Of a stretch of DNA of 64,000 nucleotides, positions 1 through 10,349 are shown one piece after another. Source of the stretch: Diphasiastrum complanatum. Its lineage: Eukaryota > Streptophyta > Lycopodiopsida > Lycopodiales > Lycopodiaceae. Position 1 is the first letter of the stretch, and every line of letters starts with the position of its first letter. Where the stretch lies: the NCBI GenBank assembly GCA_029204225.1, contig MU832191.1, positions 1 to 64,000 on the forward strand, read 5' to 3'. The translations under genes and the position numbers were made by a program. The notes beneath the pieces are model-generated. The model did not search any database. It was not told the origin of the DNA and worked only from the letters and a program-made list of their open reading frames with translations.

Positions 1-574
1 AACTCTAAATCAGATGCTGGAGAATCTGATTCAGACCCAGAATCATCATCTCCTCCTCTTATTATTCGTCCAGTTCCTCAAAATGTTTCTTCACCAAAAG
101 TGAAGAAAACCCAAGAGGAGCTTGACAAAATAATTGAAAAATCTGTAAATATTGTGTCTACATCTCTTTCTCTCCCTGTACATAATCTTTTTGTCAGAAT
201 TCCATACGATCCTAGCCAGATTTATTTTGATTCTGATTATTATAATCAATACGAGACTTACTTAGCTAATAAAATTGATCTGCTCGGTAATTATTTTAAT
301 TTTTTTCTTCCAAATTCAAATAGAAGCTATAGATTAGGTCCCAAATTTTGTGTACAGTTGAACGAGAAAACATCAAAGATTACAAATGTTATTGTAGAAG
401 CGGCAAAAAATTTTCACAACATGGTATTAGTTCTGATTCTCAAGGAGTAGTTTTTGTTGTTAGTCCATTTTTTATAAGAGCAGTGAAGACAAAAGACGCC
501 ACATTTGAAAGGGCTATATTTTTCATCGATTGCAGTCCAGTGGCAAAATTTTATTTGATTTCATATGAGAATAA
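1..574 (+). pseudogene. Unrecognised partial gene upstream of a Ulp1-like peptidase remnant, frameshifted
   Basis: The reading frame is open from the first base, so the gene starts outside the window. It begins with a Ser/Asp/Glu/Pro-rich stretch (residues about 1-33) and continues as a mixed hydrophobic/polar sequence to a stop at 450. A second frame takes over at about 410-430 and runs to about 574, where GTAAGG forms a good 5' splice site; the TTGTTGCAG acceptor ends at 662. I read this as one exon with a frameshift near 420. I do not recognise the family. Its position just upstream of the Ulp1-like exons suggests the N-terminal part of the same transposon-borne protein, but nothing in the sequence proves it. 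Confidence 0.35.
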
Positions 575-662
575 GTAAGGATTCTTAGTTTGCTTTTGTT
601 GCTTTACTTTGGATGATTGCTCCTGTTCAAATGGATTCTAATTTTTATTTTGATTGTTGCAG

Positions 663-1518
663 TCGGCATGGGAGCTTGAACATTATTTCTATAAAAATAA
701 ATAAGAAGGGAGTATTAAATTTTCTCTGTGTAAAAGTAAACTCAATTGATTATAGATACAGAGAATTTGATTCTCTACTTTATGATGTCGTTCGAAAAAT
801 ACCGACAACGGTGACCTCAATTGGAGAGATAACCATTAAATCTCTCAAGGTATATACAATTTATCTCTGATATGCATGTATTTTTTTACGTTTAAATCTA
901 TCATCATAGCATGAATAAATTTTATGTCATAATAGTACTAATTTTTGTTCAATATATGTAGAGTGTACAACAAAGGGACATTTTTTGTTGTTCATGGTTC
1001 GTCTTGTACAATACAAAGCTCTTTTTTTAGTGGTATAATTTACAAGTTGATGTAGATATTGAAAAGGTAATATTTTGCTCATTTGTAGTTCTTTTCATTC
1101 TGATTCTTGTTTCTTTACTATCATTGTTAGTAATTTGCTCATTCACGTGTTTTGTGATGACAGTTCACTAACCGTACACTCCCGACGATGTGTATAGATT
1201 TTGGCAAGAGTTGATCAAAACTTATGTACAGAACGGTGTTAGTGTTACGCTGAAATCGAGGGCCCGAAAAAGCATGCTACTCATGTCTTAACAACCTTTC
1301 AAGTTGCTCAGGATGCAGATATTGTTATATACGATCAAAAAAGCATAGAAGTCCTTCCCAATACAGAGGAAGGCAAAATTATAGGAGAGAGGCCTGTTGC
1401 CTTAAAAGGCATAGAAGTCCTTCCCGAAATAGAGGAAGGCAAAATTATAGAAGAGGGGATTGTTGCCTTGACAATTCCTAATACTGATATAAAAACTATA
1501 GAAAAACTTACTGAATAG
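663..1518 (+). pseudogene. Ulp1-like cysteine peptidase C-terminus, decayed copy 1
   Basis: Three exons fit GT-AG rules and keep one phase: 663-849, 962-1066 and 1164-1518. Exon 2 has YREFDSLLYD, like the Asp-bearing YYDSL strand of Ulp1/SENP (C48) peptidases. Exon 3 has QQRDIFCCSWFV, which lines up column by column with the family's QQ....DCG.FV block, so the catalytic Gln and Cys positions are kept. The usual His-Trp pair is not visible (NFLC instead). Exon 3 has an in-frame stop at 1028-1030 and the start of exon 4 is frameshifted. The C-terminal tail holds two copies of a unit of about 26 residues containing IEVLP..EEGKII. Ulp1-like domains are known passengers of plant CACTA and Mutator-like elements. 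Family assignment is inference. Confidence 0.45.
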
Positions 1519-2185
1519 GAATTCATTTGTAAATAGAGATACATCAAAAAAAAAAAAAAGATACAATCTTACATGTAAACAACCCGTTTATGGGATTTTT
1601 ATTGATATCAATATAAATTCTTACAATCAAGTTGTGTCCATAGTATAATACTGGAATGCAATTTTTTAGATTGATAGAAAAACATGATGATTGACGTATA
1701 TTTGCTGATAGTAAATCTCAGTGTTTTTTCATAAGTTGGATTATTTCACCAATATCTCTGCATTTGATCTTGAGCTCATGTCTTTTACGTACCTGCATAA
1801 AACTAATACAAAGTGAGTTACAATTAGTATAGAGATTGTATGAGAAAGTTTTGATAGAAACTATTCATAAAGAATCGAGTGTTTATAGCTACTTATGAGT
1901 TTACTATTGAAAATAAATCTGAAGTCTGAAAGTATCTTGTAGGAGCAATAGTTTCCGCCTCATGTAATTTAGACTCCAATCCTCTTCCACCTCAACACAT
2001 GTCAAAACTGCATCACTGTATATAATCTCAATATTGTTTCGTTTTGAATGTCCACTGACTTCCAGGTCTTGATCGAGTGACACCCATTTACCTTTATTTT
2101 TTATAATGAAAGCATAAGCTCAACATTTGTTTTTCAATTTGAAAGACATTTTAATTCTGCATTCTATTTTTGCATCTAATCTTTT
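945..2185. repeat. Segmental duplication copy 1 (partner 7306-8575)
   Basis: From about 945 (GTTCAATATATG) to about 2185 (CTGCATTCTATTTC/TTGC) this segment matches 7306-8575 base for base, apart from small indels and substitutions. Both copies contain the last two exons of the Ulp1-like peptidase on the plus strand and a two-exon small gene on the minus strand. Exon lengths are conserved (105 bp for the peptidase exon, 75 bp for the last exon of the small gene). The flanks differ: copy 1 follows Ulp1-like exon 2, copy 2 follows DUF4216-like transposase sequence. Confidence 0.85.
1718..2093 (-). pseudogene. Small ubiquitin-like protein gene, decayed copy 1
   Basis: Minus-strand partner of the gene at 8083-8453. 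The last exon (1718-1792) is open and begins VRKRHELKIKCRDIG. The upstream exon has a 5-base deletion relative to the other copy, just before the FKFIFNGK-like strand, which shifts the frame. The 5' splice donor has changed from GTAAGT to ATAAGT. Either lesion alone would prevent the product, so this copy is dead. The fold suggestion is discussed under the second copy. Confidence 0.5.
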
Positions 2186-2189
2186 GTCC

Positions 2190-4115
2190 ATCTGATCCAC
2201 TGGGCTCTCATTTATTTATGTTGAATGGATATAAATTTGCAAGAGAAAAATGATCAAATTGGCAAGTTTACTAGTAGATATTAATGAATGACAAAAATCA
2301 ATATCAAAAATATCAATACTCACAGTTGTTTTTTTTGTGATCCTGACGGTTGAATCCTTGCACATTTATCTCTAAATGCATATATACATGTTGGACTAGA
2401 ATTTCAAAAATAGATTTTCCTCCTGATGATGTTTTGAAATCCAAAATTTTGGCCTTCCAATAAGATCAAAATGATGATTTTGACCTTTTGCTTTTTCGAA
2501 ATGCTCCTCTTGATGATGGATGCATCAAAACCCAAGAGTTTTTTGAATGTTCTTGGCACCCATAATCCATTATCATCTTTCTCGTTGAATAGAAGCATAG
2601 AGTCGATTGAGGAGCACGGCTTCCTTAATGGCGCCATTCGTAATGTGCAGGCAAAAATTTAAAACATTGAACTATGAATCTGAAAATATGCATAGACAAA
2701 AAGCCATGAATCTGAAAATGTGTTGGCAAAAATTTAAAACACTGAACTATTTGGTGCTACAAATTAACTCTAGTTAATCCTGTTAACCTGTTAACCATGA
2801 TTTGACAATGCATATACATTAATGGTACATCAACTTTCTCATTTCTTCTCTAATGCAGACCTCGTTCTTTAGCATATCTCCTATTTTCAAGATGTTTGAC
2901 ATTGTGATTTGGTCGATCGAAAGATTTAGTGACAGCCAAATCTTACTTTCAACTATAACGTTATGCCTGCACTTTGAAAGAGAAAACACACATGGTCTGA
3001 CTTCGTACAAACTGATATTATGAACTCTTTGGAAGGCTAAAATTGGTCATTTGAAGTCGGTTACTTAGTACTGACTAGCCAACTTGGCAAACCTATAGCT
3101 TAGAGGCTACCTTAGTCTCCTCACATTTGAGAAACTAAGTACCACTACGTAAATAAAAACATAAGCAATTCGTGACAACTAATCTATTTCGTGATCATTG
3201 CTTATTCATACAATAATCCATTTATCTCAAAATCTATACAGATCCACTTGATGGTTCAAAGGTCGGGGCACAGTACATGTTCATAGTTGACCTTAATTAG
3301 TTTTTCCTAAGTGATATTGGAGATGGCTCTAATGAATTATCAGCTTTGATACCACTCTATGGGAAAACTTCTTAAACGAAGTCCCAACCAACATGAGAAA
3401 GACAATGAATACTATGAAGAACAGTGATAATTGTGTTAAATAGGATCGTGGATTACTTAGAGAACGGAGATTAGAGAACTGTTCAGTTTGCGTTGAATAT
3501 GATTATCAGTATAGGAGTCTTAGACTACCATGAAGAGATATTGCAGAAACAATTAGGCATCTGTGACAGCCATGCAATTCTCTGATACTGATATTCTGAT
3601 ACAAAGAAATGTGAGTACAATTAGGCATCAAAGACAACCATACATTTCTCAGTTATGATACTATTTCAAGGGAAGGGTGAGAATTAATGAACATTCAACC
3701 AAGAATGCAAAGAGATGGAACAATAGCGATTCTGTATATTAAACTTGTCGTAACAACGATCAGATCACAATACAATTGATTTATAAGCGCGTGATCCTAC
3801 TTATAGAAACAAAACAATAGCTATCGCTCTGAATATTTTATCGTTTTCTCTATAGTCACCAACTCTGAGAAGTCAACTGTTGTGAAGACCCATTTTTGTC
3901 ATCTGATCTCTGATGGAATATCTTCACGCATCCTCTTACATCATCTCACTTCTTCAGTCGCTCATTTACTTATAGCAGCTAGTAGATCTTGTGTTATTCT
4001 AATTTTACAATTACAAGATCGTTTAACAACTATTTATCTGACTAATCAGGACAATCGGTATTGGAACGGGAAGACGTAGACAGTCTGTACTTAGAATCAC
4101 AACAACACCCGTCAT
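2190..4115. other. No recognisable gene; possible degenerate LTR
   Basis: AT-rich sequence with no ORF that looks like a protein family. GCTTTGATACCA at 3343-3354 is one mismatch from the reverse complement of the Copia tRNA-Met primer-binding site. The sequence to its right (about 3355-4110) could therefore be a decayed 5' LTR of a minus-strand Copia element. No matching coding region lies to its left, so this is only a possibility. Confidence 0.25.
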
Positions 4116-4116
4116 G

Positions 4117-4690
4117 ATTTGCGATGTGAATCGCGAGCTTAATTTTTTTTTAATTCGTTGCGGACGTAGGAAAAACATGTCGCAATAAGGTTGTCGAATT
4201 CCAACGTCCGTAAAACACGTCACAATCCGACATACATAACTTGCCAGAATCCGGAACAGTAGTCCCTGGTGGATGAGGATGAATCCAACGTGGACGTCGA
4301 ATTGCGATGTCAGATTGCGACGTTCGACCTGTACATCACAATCCGATGTCCAAAGACGTCGCTTATGATCCGACGTGGATGTCGGATTGCGACGTCAAAA
4401 ATAGACGTCGGAATCCGACGTATGTAAATCCAGAATGATTCCCAAAAATGTCCGACGGATGTCCAAGACGTCCATTCGACGTCTATTTAAATGTCATATT
4501 TGGACATCTCAAATACGCATCGAAATCCGACGTATGTTAACAAAATTATCAAAAAAAATATTCGTCCGAGCGCAGATAATAAAACGCAAAGAGGAACAAA
4601 GAGTTGTTGGCTTTACGAACGGGGACTAAATAAAAAATTCGACGTGTGTCCGATGCATTTGGATGTCGGATTCCAACATCCCAAATTAGA
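4117..4690. repeat. CACTA-type subterminal repeat array (GACGT/CCGACGT motifs)
   Basis: Short motifs of the kind ATCCGACGT, GATGTCGGATT and GCGACGTC recur about a dozen times in both orientations over some 570 bp, for example near 4160, 4290-4315, 4365-4425, 4470-4480, 4525 and 4640-4670. CACTA (En/Spm) elements characteristically carry such 10-20 bp subterminal repeats next to their termini, where the TNPA/TNP1 protein binds. The TNP1-like and TNP2-like remnants begin about 600-1,100 bp to the right, which agrees. I could not find a convincing CACTA terminal inverted repeat or target duplication. Confidence 0.6.
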
Positions 4691-5251
4691 AAAAATAAAT
4701 AAAAAATACATAAAAAATAGCGCACGCATTTTTATCGGGCTGTTCTTGGAGTGGTGTTCTTGGAGAAGCGATGTTCATGAATTGTTTTTGAAACGATATT
4801 TTTGAGTTGCATTCAACATTTGGATCAAATAACAAGCTAAGCATGAGGTACTTTTCATTCTTAAATTATTTTTTATTCTATATTGTATTGCATTACTTCA
4901 TGTGCATTATGAATGACAATACTTTATTGCATTGCTTTATGCACATCATAAATTTCATCTAGATTTCTATATATGATATTGATTCTTGTTTTAAAATCTG
5001 ACATTGCACATGGTTTTGAATTCTTAGTTGGTTATTATGTCAATCCACATCTCAAAATTCGACATTGCAATTTTTGAAAAAAGAACATTGCACATATAAA
5101 AGCAATGGCAATATAGCACGATCATTTGCAATAATAAAAAATTTAATAATATCAATCAATTTATTACAAAATTGGTGCTTTAATTTTGCATGAGTCTTTC
5201 TAGATCTAACATCAACTAAAAATCACATCAACTAAAACTTATAAACTTAAT

Positions 5252-5707
5252 CTACTCGTCGTCGTCGTGATGTCCAATCTGCATGAACACAAACAAACAA
5301 ACTACATTAATATTTAATGCTCGATTGTATTAAATTGAATAAAATTGATGTCGGAATACAAACCACATTAGTATGAATACAAAAATTAGTACTTACATTT
5401 GGAGGATGACCCTCGCTCTTTAGTTTGTCGACTAATGTCTCCTACAAATTACCTAAAGGCAAAGTCGTACTCCTCCTTAGTTGGCAGACGTCCATAGTCT
5501 GCCAATTATCCATGCATTCAATTTAAGTTGAAATTAATTTAGGGCTACGTTGGAGCAGCTAGTCATAATGCATATTAAAAAATAAAAGCATATGAAATCA
5601 AAGATAAACTATAAGAGTAGTCTAGGTCCACTTACCATGCTTGCTTGCAATCTCGCCTTTCCGCTTGAGCCCAACCTAGGATTGCCTATCCCATGCATCC
5701 TAGCAAA
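5252..5707 (-). pseudogene. TNP1 (Ptta/En/Spm)-like 3' exons, decayed
   Basis: On the minus strand, an exon ending at about 5641 reads ...MHGIGNPRLGSSGKARLQ and is followed by GTAAGTGG. A second exon (about 5520-5397) ends DKLKSEGHPPN before GTAAGT. After a GCAG acceptor the last exon (5278-5252) adds IGHHDDDDE and a stop in the same phase. The glycine-rich GxGxP-like segment and the acidic C-terminus resemble plant Ptta/En/Spm (TNP1-type) proteins. The middle exon holds an in-frame stop, so it is not functional. It points away from the TNP2-like pieces. Identification is tentative. Confidence 0.35.
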
Positions 5708-5766
5708 TATGTGTTATTTTAATATTTTTATGTTTTAAACAACCTAATGTACTATCAATCTTGTAG

Positions 5767-6273
5767 GTGGATTTCCTCAAAAGAAATAAAAAATAGTGAA
5801 TTGGATTCCATGAAGATCCAAATTATCGAAATGGTATGTTTGTTGAAAAGAGATTTGCCAACTTCCTTTTTGGATATACAAGTTCATCTTCTAGTGCATT
5901 TGGTTAAAGAAGTATCAATTGCAGGACCTGTGCACACGAGATGGATGTTCTACCTTGAGCGCTTTATGAAATTTTTGAAGGGCTTTGTGAGACAAAGGCA
6001 AGGTCAGAAGGTAGCATTGCATAAAGTTGGCTTGTACAAGAATCTTTGTTTTATGTCACCGAAATAATCTCACAATTGCATCCTGCAAGTCCAAAAATGT
6101 GGTGTGAAGAAGAAGATGAACATGTTAAGGGTGAAGTACCACAAGAAAATGGTGTGCAAAAGAGACTTGCACTTCAATTAAAAGAGAAAATTGACACGTT
6201 CATATTATACACTTGTGGACAAATGGAAAGTGGATTTCAAGGTATGAAGAAGCCAAAAAAGAAAAAAACATAA
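5767..6273 (+). pseudogene. CACTA transposase TNP2 fragment, DUF4218-like
   Basis: After a CTTGTAG acceptor, the frame to 6067 contains the DUF4218 signature: DLPTSFLDIQVHLLVHL, then AGPVHTRWMFYLERFMKFLK. The family has a ...PP.FFD.M.HL..HL...A...GPV..RWMYP.ER....LK pattern. A frameshift near 6020-6040 moves the reading to the next frame, which continues ESLFYVTEIISQLHPASP (the ...EE.L.F...YL part) and stops at 6273 in a lysine-rich run. DUF4218 sits C-terminal to the catalytic transposase_21 domain in TNP2 proteins; that catalytic domain is not seen here. Broken and truncated at the 5' side. Confidence 0.7.
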
Positions 6274-6544
6274 CATTGAAATGAAGAAGAAATATCAATC
6301 GAAGAAAAAGGAGGGCGTTGGAGAATGATGAACCTTTGGAGCCTTAATCTTCAAAATGCTCTCGTGAATGGGTTCTTGATACGATGCTAAAAGCATCCGA
6401 AAATGGAGAAGAATTGACCAGATTCGAATGGGAATTTGTTCGTGGATGTGGATGGAAGGTTAGTGTGATATTGTTTTTGTGAAGATTTGTTTTTGTACTA
6501 CTCAATATATGAATAGTATTTCTAATTACATATTTGTTTTTTTT

Positions 6545-7300
6545 TGTGTTTTAGTATACATCATACACTGCCATGTGGGCATATGGACACCATTACCGTG
6601 TTGAGAGAGTTGACAACAAGCGGCGTACATATGCTTGTGGTATAATGGCCAACTTTCAACAAGAGATTCATTCTAGTGCGAGGGACCCTAATGCATTTCG
6701 GGCGACCTAGACTATGTCGGCACATTGCAACATATTTATGAAGTCGATTACAAGACTAACGGCAAATACTTTATTTTTGACCTAAAATGATTTAAGGTCA
6801 TCTATCATGGAAGCAACGCCACAATTAAAAATGATAACTCAAATTTTTATCAAATCGACTCAACAAAATGTATATCGATGGACTCTCATGACACTTTAGT
6901 ATTGCCAAGACAATGCAAACAAGTGAGACTCTAAAATTCCAATGTCATTAATATTCGCAATCCAATTATTTATGTATCAATCTTATAAGACTAACTTAAT
7001 TTTTTTTTAATTCTTTGGCAGATTATATTCCATCCAGATCGAATAGACCCAAGATGGTGGTATGTGATCCAACTTAATGCAAGAAAACGACGTGTATTTG
7101 AAGGAAAAGATATTTTTAAATTGGATACACACGATGAACCACCACCCAATTTTGGCGAGAAGAACCTGAACCACTCATCCAAACTCCAAATGATGTCAAA
7201 ATGATGAGAGAAGAAGGTACAAATGGAAATGATGAGATTCCTACGATCGTACAAGACCAAATTGGGGGTAATTTGAGGCCCCCACGTTTGGATGAGATAT
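6545..7300 (+). pseudogene. CACTA transposase TNP2 fragment, DUF4216-like
   Basis: Continues the transposase remnant. The exon at about 6553-6930 gives YTSYTAMWAYGHHYRVERVD and, in another frame after a stop, YVGTLQHIYEVDY, then VLPRQCKQV. The next exon (from about 7019) reads IIFHPDRIDPRWWYVIQLN. This matches the order of DUF4216: YYG.L..I.EL.Y, then ...A.QV.Y..D......W.VV.... Several stops and frame changes are present. Coding likeness ends near 7300, only a few bases before the duplicated Ulp1-like segment starts, so the junction may be a recombination point. Confidence 0.6.
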
Positions 7301-7331
7301 AATATTACTGATTTTCGTTCAATATATGCAG

Positions 7332-7886
7332 TGTGTACAGCAAAAGGACGTTTTTAGTTGTGCATGATTTGTCCTGTATAATACGAAACTATTTTTTGAG
7401 TGGTATAATTTACAAGTGGATGTAGATACTGAAAAGGTAATATACTGCTCATTTGTAGTTCCTTTCATTCTAATTCATATTTCTTTACTATCATTGTTTG
7501 TAATTTGTTGATTCTTGTATTTTGTAATGACAGTTCGTTCTTGAGCCGTATACTCTTGACGATGTATATAGATTTTGGCAAGAGTTGATCAAAACCTATG
7601 CTCAAAACGGTGTAAGTGTTGCACTTGAGATCGAGGGCCCTCAAAAACAAGTTGCTCCTGCCTTAACAGCCTTTCAGGTTGCTCAGGTGCAGATCTTATT
7701 ATATATGATCAAAAAGGAATAAAAGTCCTTTCTAATACAGAGGAAGGCGATATTATAGCAAAGAGTCCTCTTGCCTTAAAAGGCATTGAGGCCTTTCCCA
7801 AAACAGAGGAAGGTGAGATTATAGGAGTTGTTCCCTTATCAGTTCCTAATACTAATAAAGAAAATATAAAAAATTTGACTGAATAG
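7332..7886 (+). pseudogene. Ulp1-like cysteine peptidase C-terminus, decayed copy 2
   Basis: Exons 7332-7436 (105 bp, same length as copy 1) and 7534-7886 fit GT-AG introns. The first gives QQKDVFSCA, then a stop where copy 1 has Trp, then FVLYNTKLFFEWYN. The Cys of the catalytic block is kept. The second exon is open at its start (LDDVYRFWQELIKTYAQNG), where copy 1 is frameshifted. It loses one A near 7688 (CAGGTGCAG against CAGGATGCAG in copy 1), which shifts the tail. The tail repeat of about 26 residues is present but more diverged. The exons carrying the Asp region are absent; DUF4216-like sequence lies there instead. Confidence 0.45.
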
Positions 7887-8082
7887 AAATATATTTGTAA
7901 ATAGAGATACATAAAAAAAATTACAATCATTTTACATGTAAACAATCCGTTTATGGGTTTTTTTTATTGATATCAATATAGATTCTTACAATCAGATTGT
8001 GTCTATAGTGTAATACTGGAATGCAATTTTCTATATTGATACAAAGACTTGATGATTGGCATGTATATGCTGATAGTGAATC

Positions 8083-8453
8083 TCAATGTTCTTCCATAAG
8101 TTGGATTGTTTCGCCAATATCTCTGCATTTGATCTCGAGCTCATGTCTTTTACGTACCTGCATAAAACTAATACAAAGTGAGTTACAATTAGTACAGAGA
8201 TTGTATTAGAAAGTTTTGATTGAAACTATTCATAAAAGATCGAGTGTTTACAGCTACTTACGAGTTTACCATTGAAAATGAATTTGAAGTCTGAAAGTAC
8301 ATCATCTTGCAGGAGCAATAGTTCCCGCCTGATGTAATTTAGACTCCAATCTTCTTCCACCTCAACACACGTCAAAACGGCATCATTGTATATAATTTCA
8401 ATATTTTTTCGTTTTGAATGTCCACTGGCTTCCAAGTCTTGATCGAGTGGCAC
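8083..8453 (-). CDS. Small two-exon gene, ubiquitin-like fold suspected
   Basis: The upstream exon (8262 up to at least 8453) and last exon (8157-8083) are joined by a 104-bp intron with GTAAGT donor and TTATGCAG acceptor. The frame is open across the junction and ends in a stop at 8083-8085, giving about 88 residues. The order ...IEIIYNDAVLTCVEVEEDW, an amphipathic helix (LNYIRRELLLLQD), FKFIFNGKLVRKRHEL, then IGETIQLM matches the strand-strand-helix-FIFAGK-...-LHL order of ubiquitin-like domains. There is no C-terminal di-glycine. The true start is unclear: no ATG is in frame, a stop lies just upstream, and the exon may begin at an AAATAAAG acceptor near 8468. It faces the Ulp1-like remnant tail to tail. 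Function unknown; fold assignment is inference. Confidence 0.45.
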
Positions 8454-8579
8454 CCATTTACTTTATTTTTTTTTCATCTTTGATAATGGAAGCATAAGCT
8501 CAACATTTATTTTTCAATTTGATAACAGAAGCACATGGAAGACATTTTTATTCTGCATTCTATTTCTCCATCTACAAGA

Positions 8580-9610
8580 TTAAGATGTACATAAGCAACA
8601 TATCCAACTACGTTCCTATACATAAATATAGGCTATAATCTGGCATATATTTATAATCCACATATGTTACTCACATAACTCACTGAGATTCTTGCAACTC
8701 AACTACAAACAACCTCTATTTCTCATGAATAAATAGCATATATGGGAAATCTTTGAAGTCAATAATTCCACATCACAAGTTCTTCAACCATCTAGTTCTT
8801 ATTAACAAAATTTCTTCTACCAATCGGCCTACTTCATATCTTATTGTACAAACCAAGATTAGGCTGACTTATATAGACATCTTTGGACATCAGGTCAAGG
8901 TTAGGCTAACTTATATAGACATCTTTGGACATAAGGTTAAGATTAAAGCTTTATTCCTCTAATCCAATCCATAACAAAATGGTACTTGGCAACAAGCAGT
9001 GAACCTTAATTTAATCTTTACCACTACTCATAGTTCAATATCCCCAAAACTCCTCTAGTTCCAGATTATTAAAAATAATCACATAGAGAATTCCTCTATT
9101 TCAACTGGATAGTTCTACCTTTGCACACATACTGAATTTTTTTTCAAAAATCTATGCAACTGGATGATTCATTGAGAATCTTATTCCTATCTTTTCTTCT
9201 CCCTCTTTTAAAAGAAATTCCATAATTTCAATTAAAAAGCTCTCAAGATATAACATATAAGATATCAAAGATTTGAAAAAGTCAGTAATTAGTATCCAAA
9301 TCTATTACACACCGGACTTGTTTCTCAAAATCATATAATATCTTATCCCGAGTGATAGAAATATTAAATCTCAATAATCAACTATCAAATAGAGATTAAC
9401 ATTTGGGCCTAGGAAGTCTAAACTTTACTGAATCAATTGAAAACATCAATGGATTATGAGCCATATTCACAAATCATATATGGAAGTATAATTTCATATA
9501 ACTTTTCAGTCCTACGTTGGAAGGAATTATATGAATCTCAATCCAATTGTCTCGTATTTAAGAAATTCCTAAAAAGTAGAGGTTTAAAATAATAGAGAAA
9601 TAGATTTCAG
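8580..9610. other. AT-rich intergenic sequence with a 42-bp tandem repeat
   Basis: No coding likeness found. The one structured item is a 42-bp unit present twice in tandem at 8855-8896 and 8897-8938 (core CTTATATAGACATCTTTGGA). Confidence 0.5.
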
Positions 9611-9611
9611 G

Positions 9612-10080
9612 GCTTCTAAATTTTGTAAATAATGACAATGTGCTTACTCCTAGAATGAAATCTAGGGTTGGCTGATAAGACAATAGCACTTTAATTATCA
9701 CAAAATAATAATGTCGGAGCAGATTGAATTAGACTGATACCTGAGAGTAAGTTTCTCAACCGAATTGCTTCCTTTGTAGCTTGAGAGGCTACGATATACT
9801 CTGATTCAGTGGAAGATAGAGCTATCGAAGATTGCTTGTATCAGGAAATTGGACCATTGTTGAGGAAGAATGTAAATCCGAAAGTGGATTTACGAGTGTC
9901 TATATCTCCTGCCCAACTTGCATCTGTAAAACCAATGAGTATATTGAGTTTGTCATTGCCGACTACTCCATAACAAATGAAAAGTCCATAGTAGCTCAAA
10001 GATATCTCATGACTCTGATAAGAGCCTTCCAATGTGTTACATCAGGGTACACCAGGGTTGGTTATATACCGAATAAGAGA
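9612..10080 (-). pseudogene. Copia-1 RNase H remnant
   Basis: Minus-strand reading gives GFTDASWAGDIDTRKSTFGF, LNNGPIS, a stop, ALSSTESEYIVASQATKEAI, LFCDN, a stop, and ANPRFHSRSKHI. These are the RNase H Asp, Glu and Asp positions in order. Stops occur near 9840 and 9710. The sequence stops resembling Copia at about 9612, before the usual polypurine tract and 3' LTR. Confidence 0.8.
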
Positions 10081-10349
10081 GCTGACTGCAAAAGCTATGT
10101 CTGGCCTTGTACAGATCATTGCATACATAAGAGATCCTATAATAGAATGGTAAGGATACTCATGCATCTGCTCCTTCTCTTGAATTTTTTAAGGACACTG
10201 GTCCTTTGACAATTTGAGACCTGGTTTCATTGGTGAGAGAGCTAACTTGCAATCAATCAGATTATATCTGACTAAGTGCAATCAATCTGATTCGCCATTG
10301 ATTTGTTGTTCACCAAGAGTAGATGAGCTTGGACCTTCAAGGGGAATAG

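Larger units (their letters stand above)
7306..8575. repeat. Segmental duplication copy 2 (partner 945-2185)
   Basis: Direct repeat of 945-2185, about 6.4 kb away. It starts at GTTCAATATATG and ends near CTGCATTCTATTTC. The two copies differ by scattered substitutions and small indels, so the duplication is older than a recent assembly artefact would be. It holds a Ulp1-like remnant and the better-preserved ubiquitin-like gene. Confidence 0.85.

Noticed and set aside
2404-2637. Minus-strand ORF that might be an upstream exon of the ubiquitin-like gene copy 1
   Set aside because: It has no counterpart beside copy 2 (outside the duplication) and no clear splice link, so I did not join it.
3142-3150. 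CACTAC at 3.14 kb as a CACTA terminal repeat
   Set aside because: A single short match with no inverted partner beyond the right side of the element; expected by chance.
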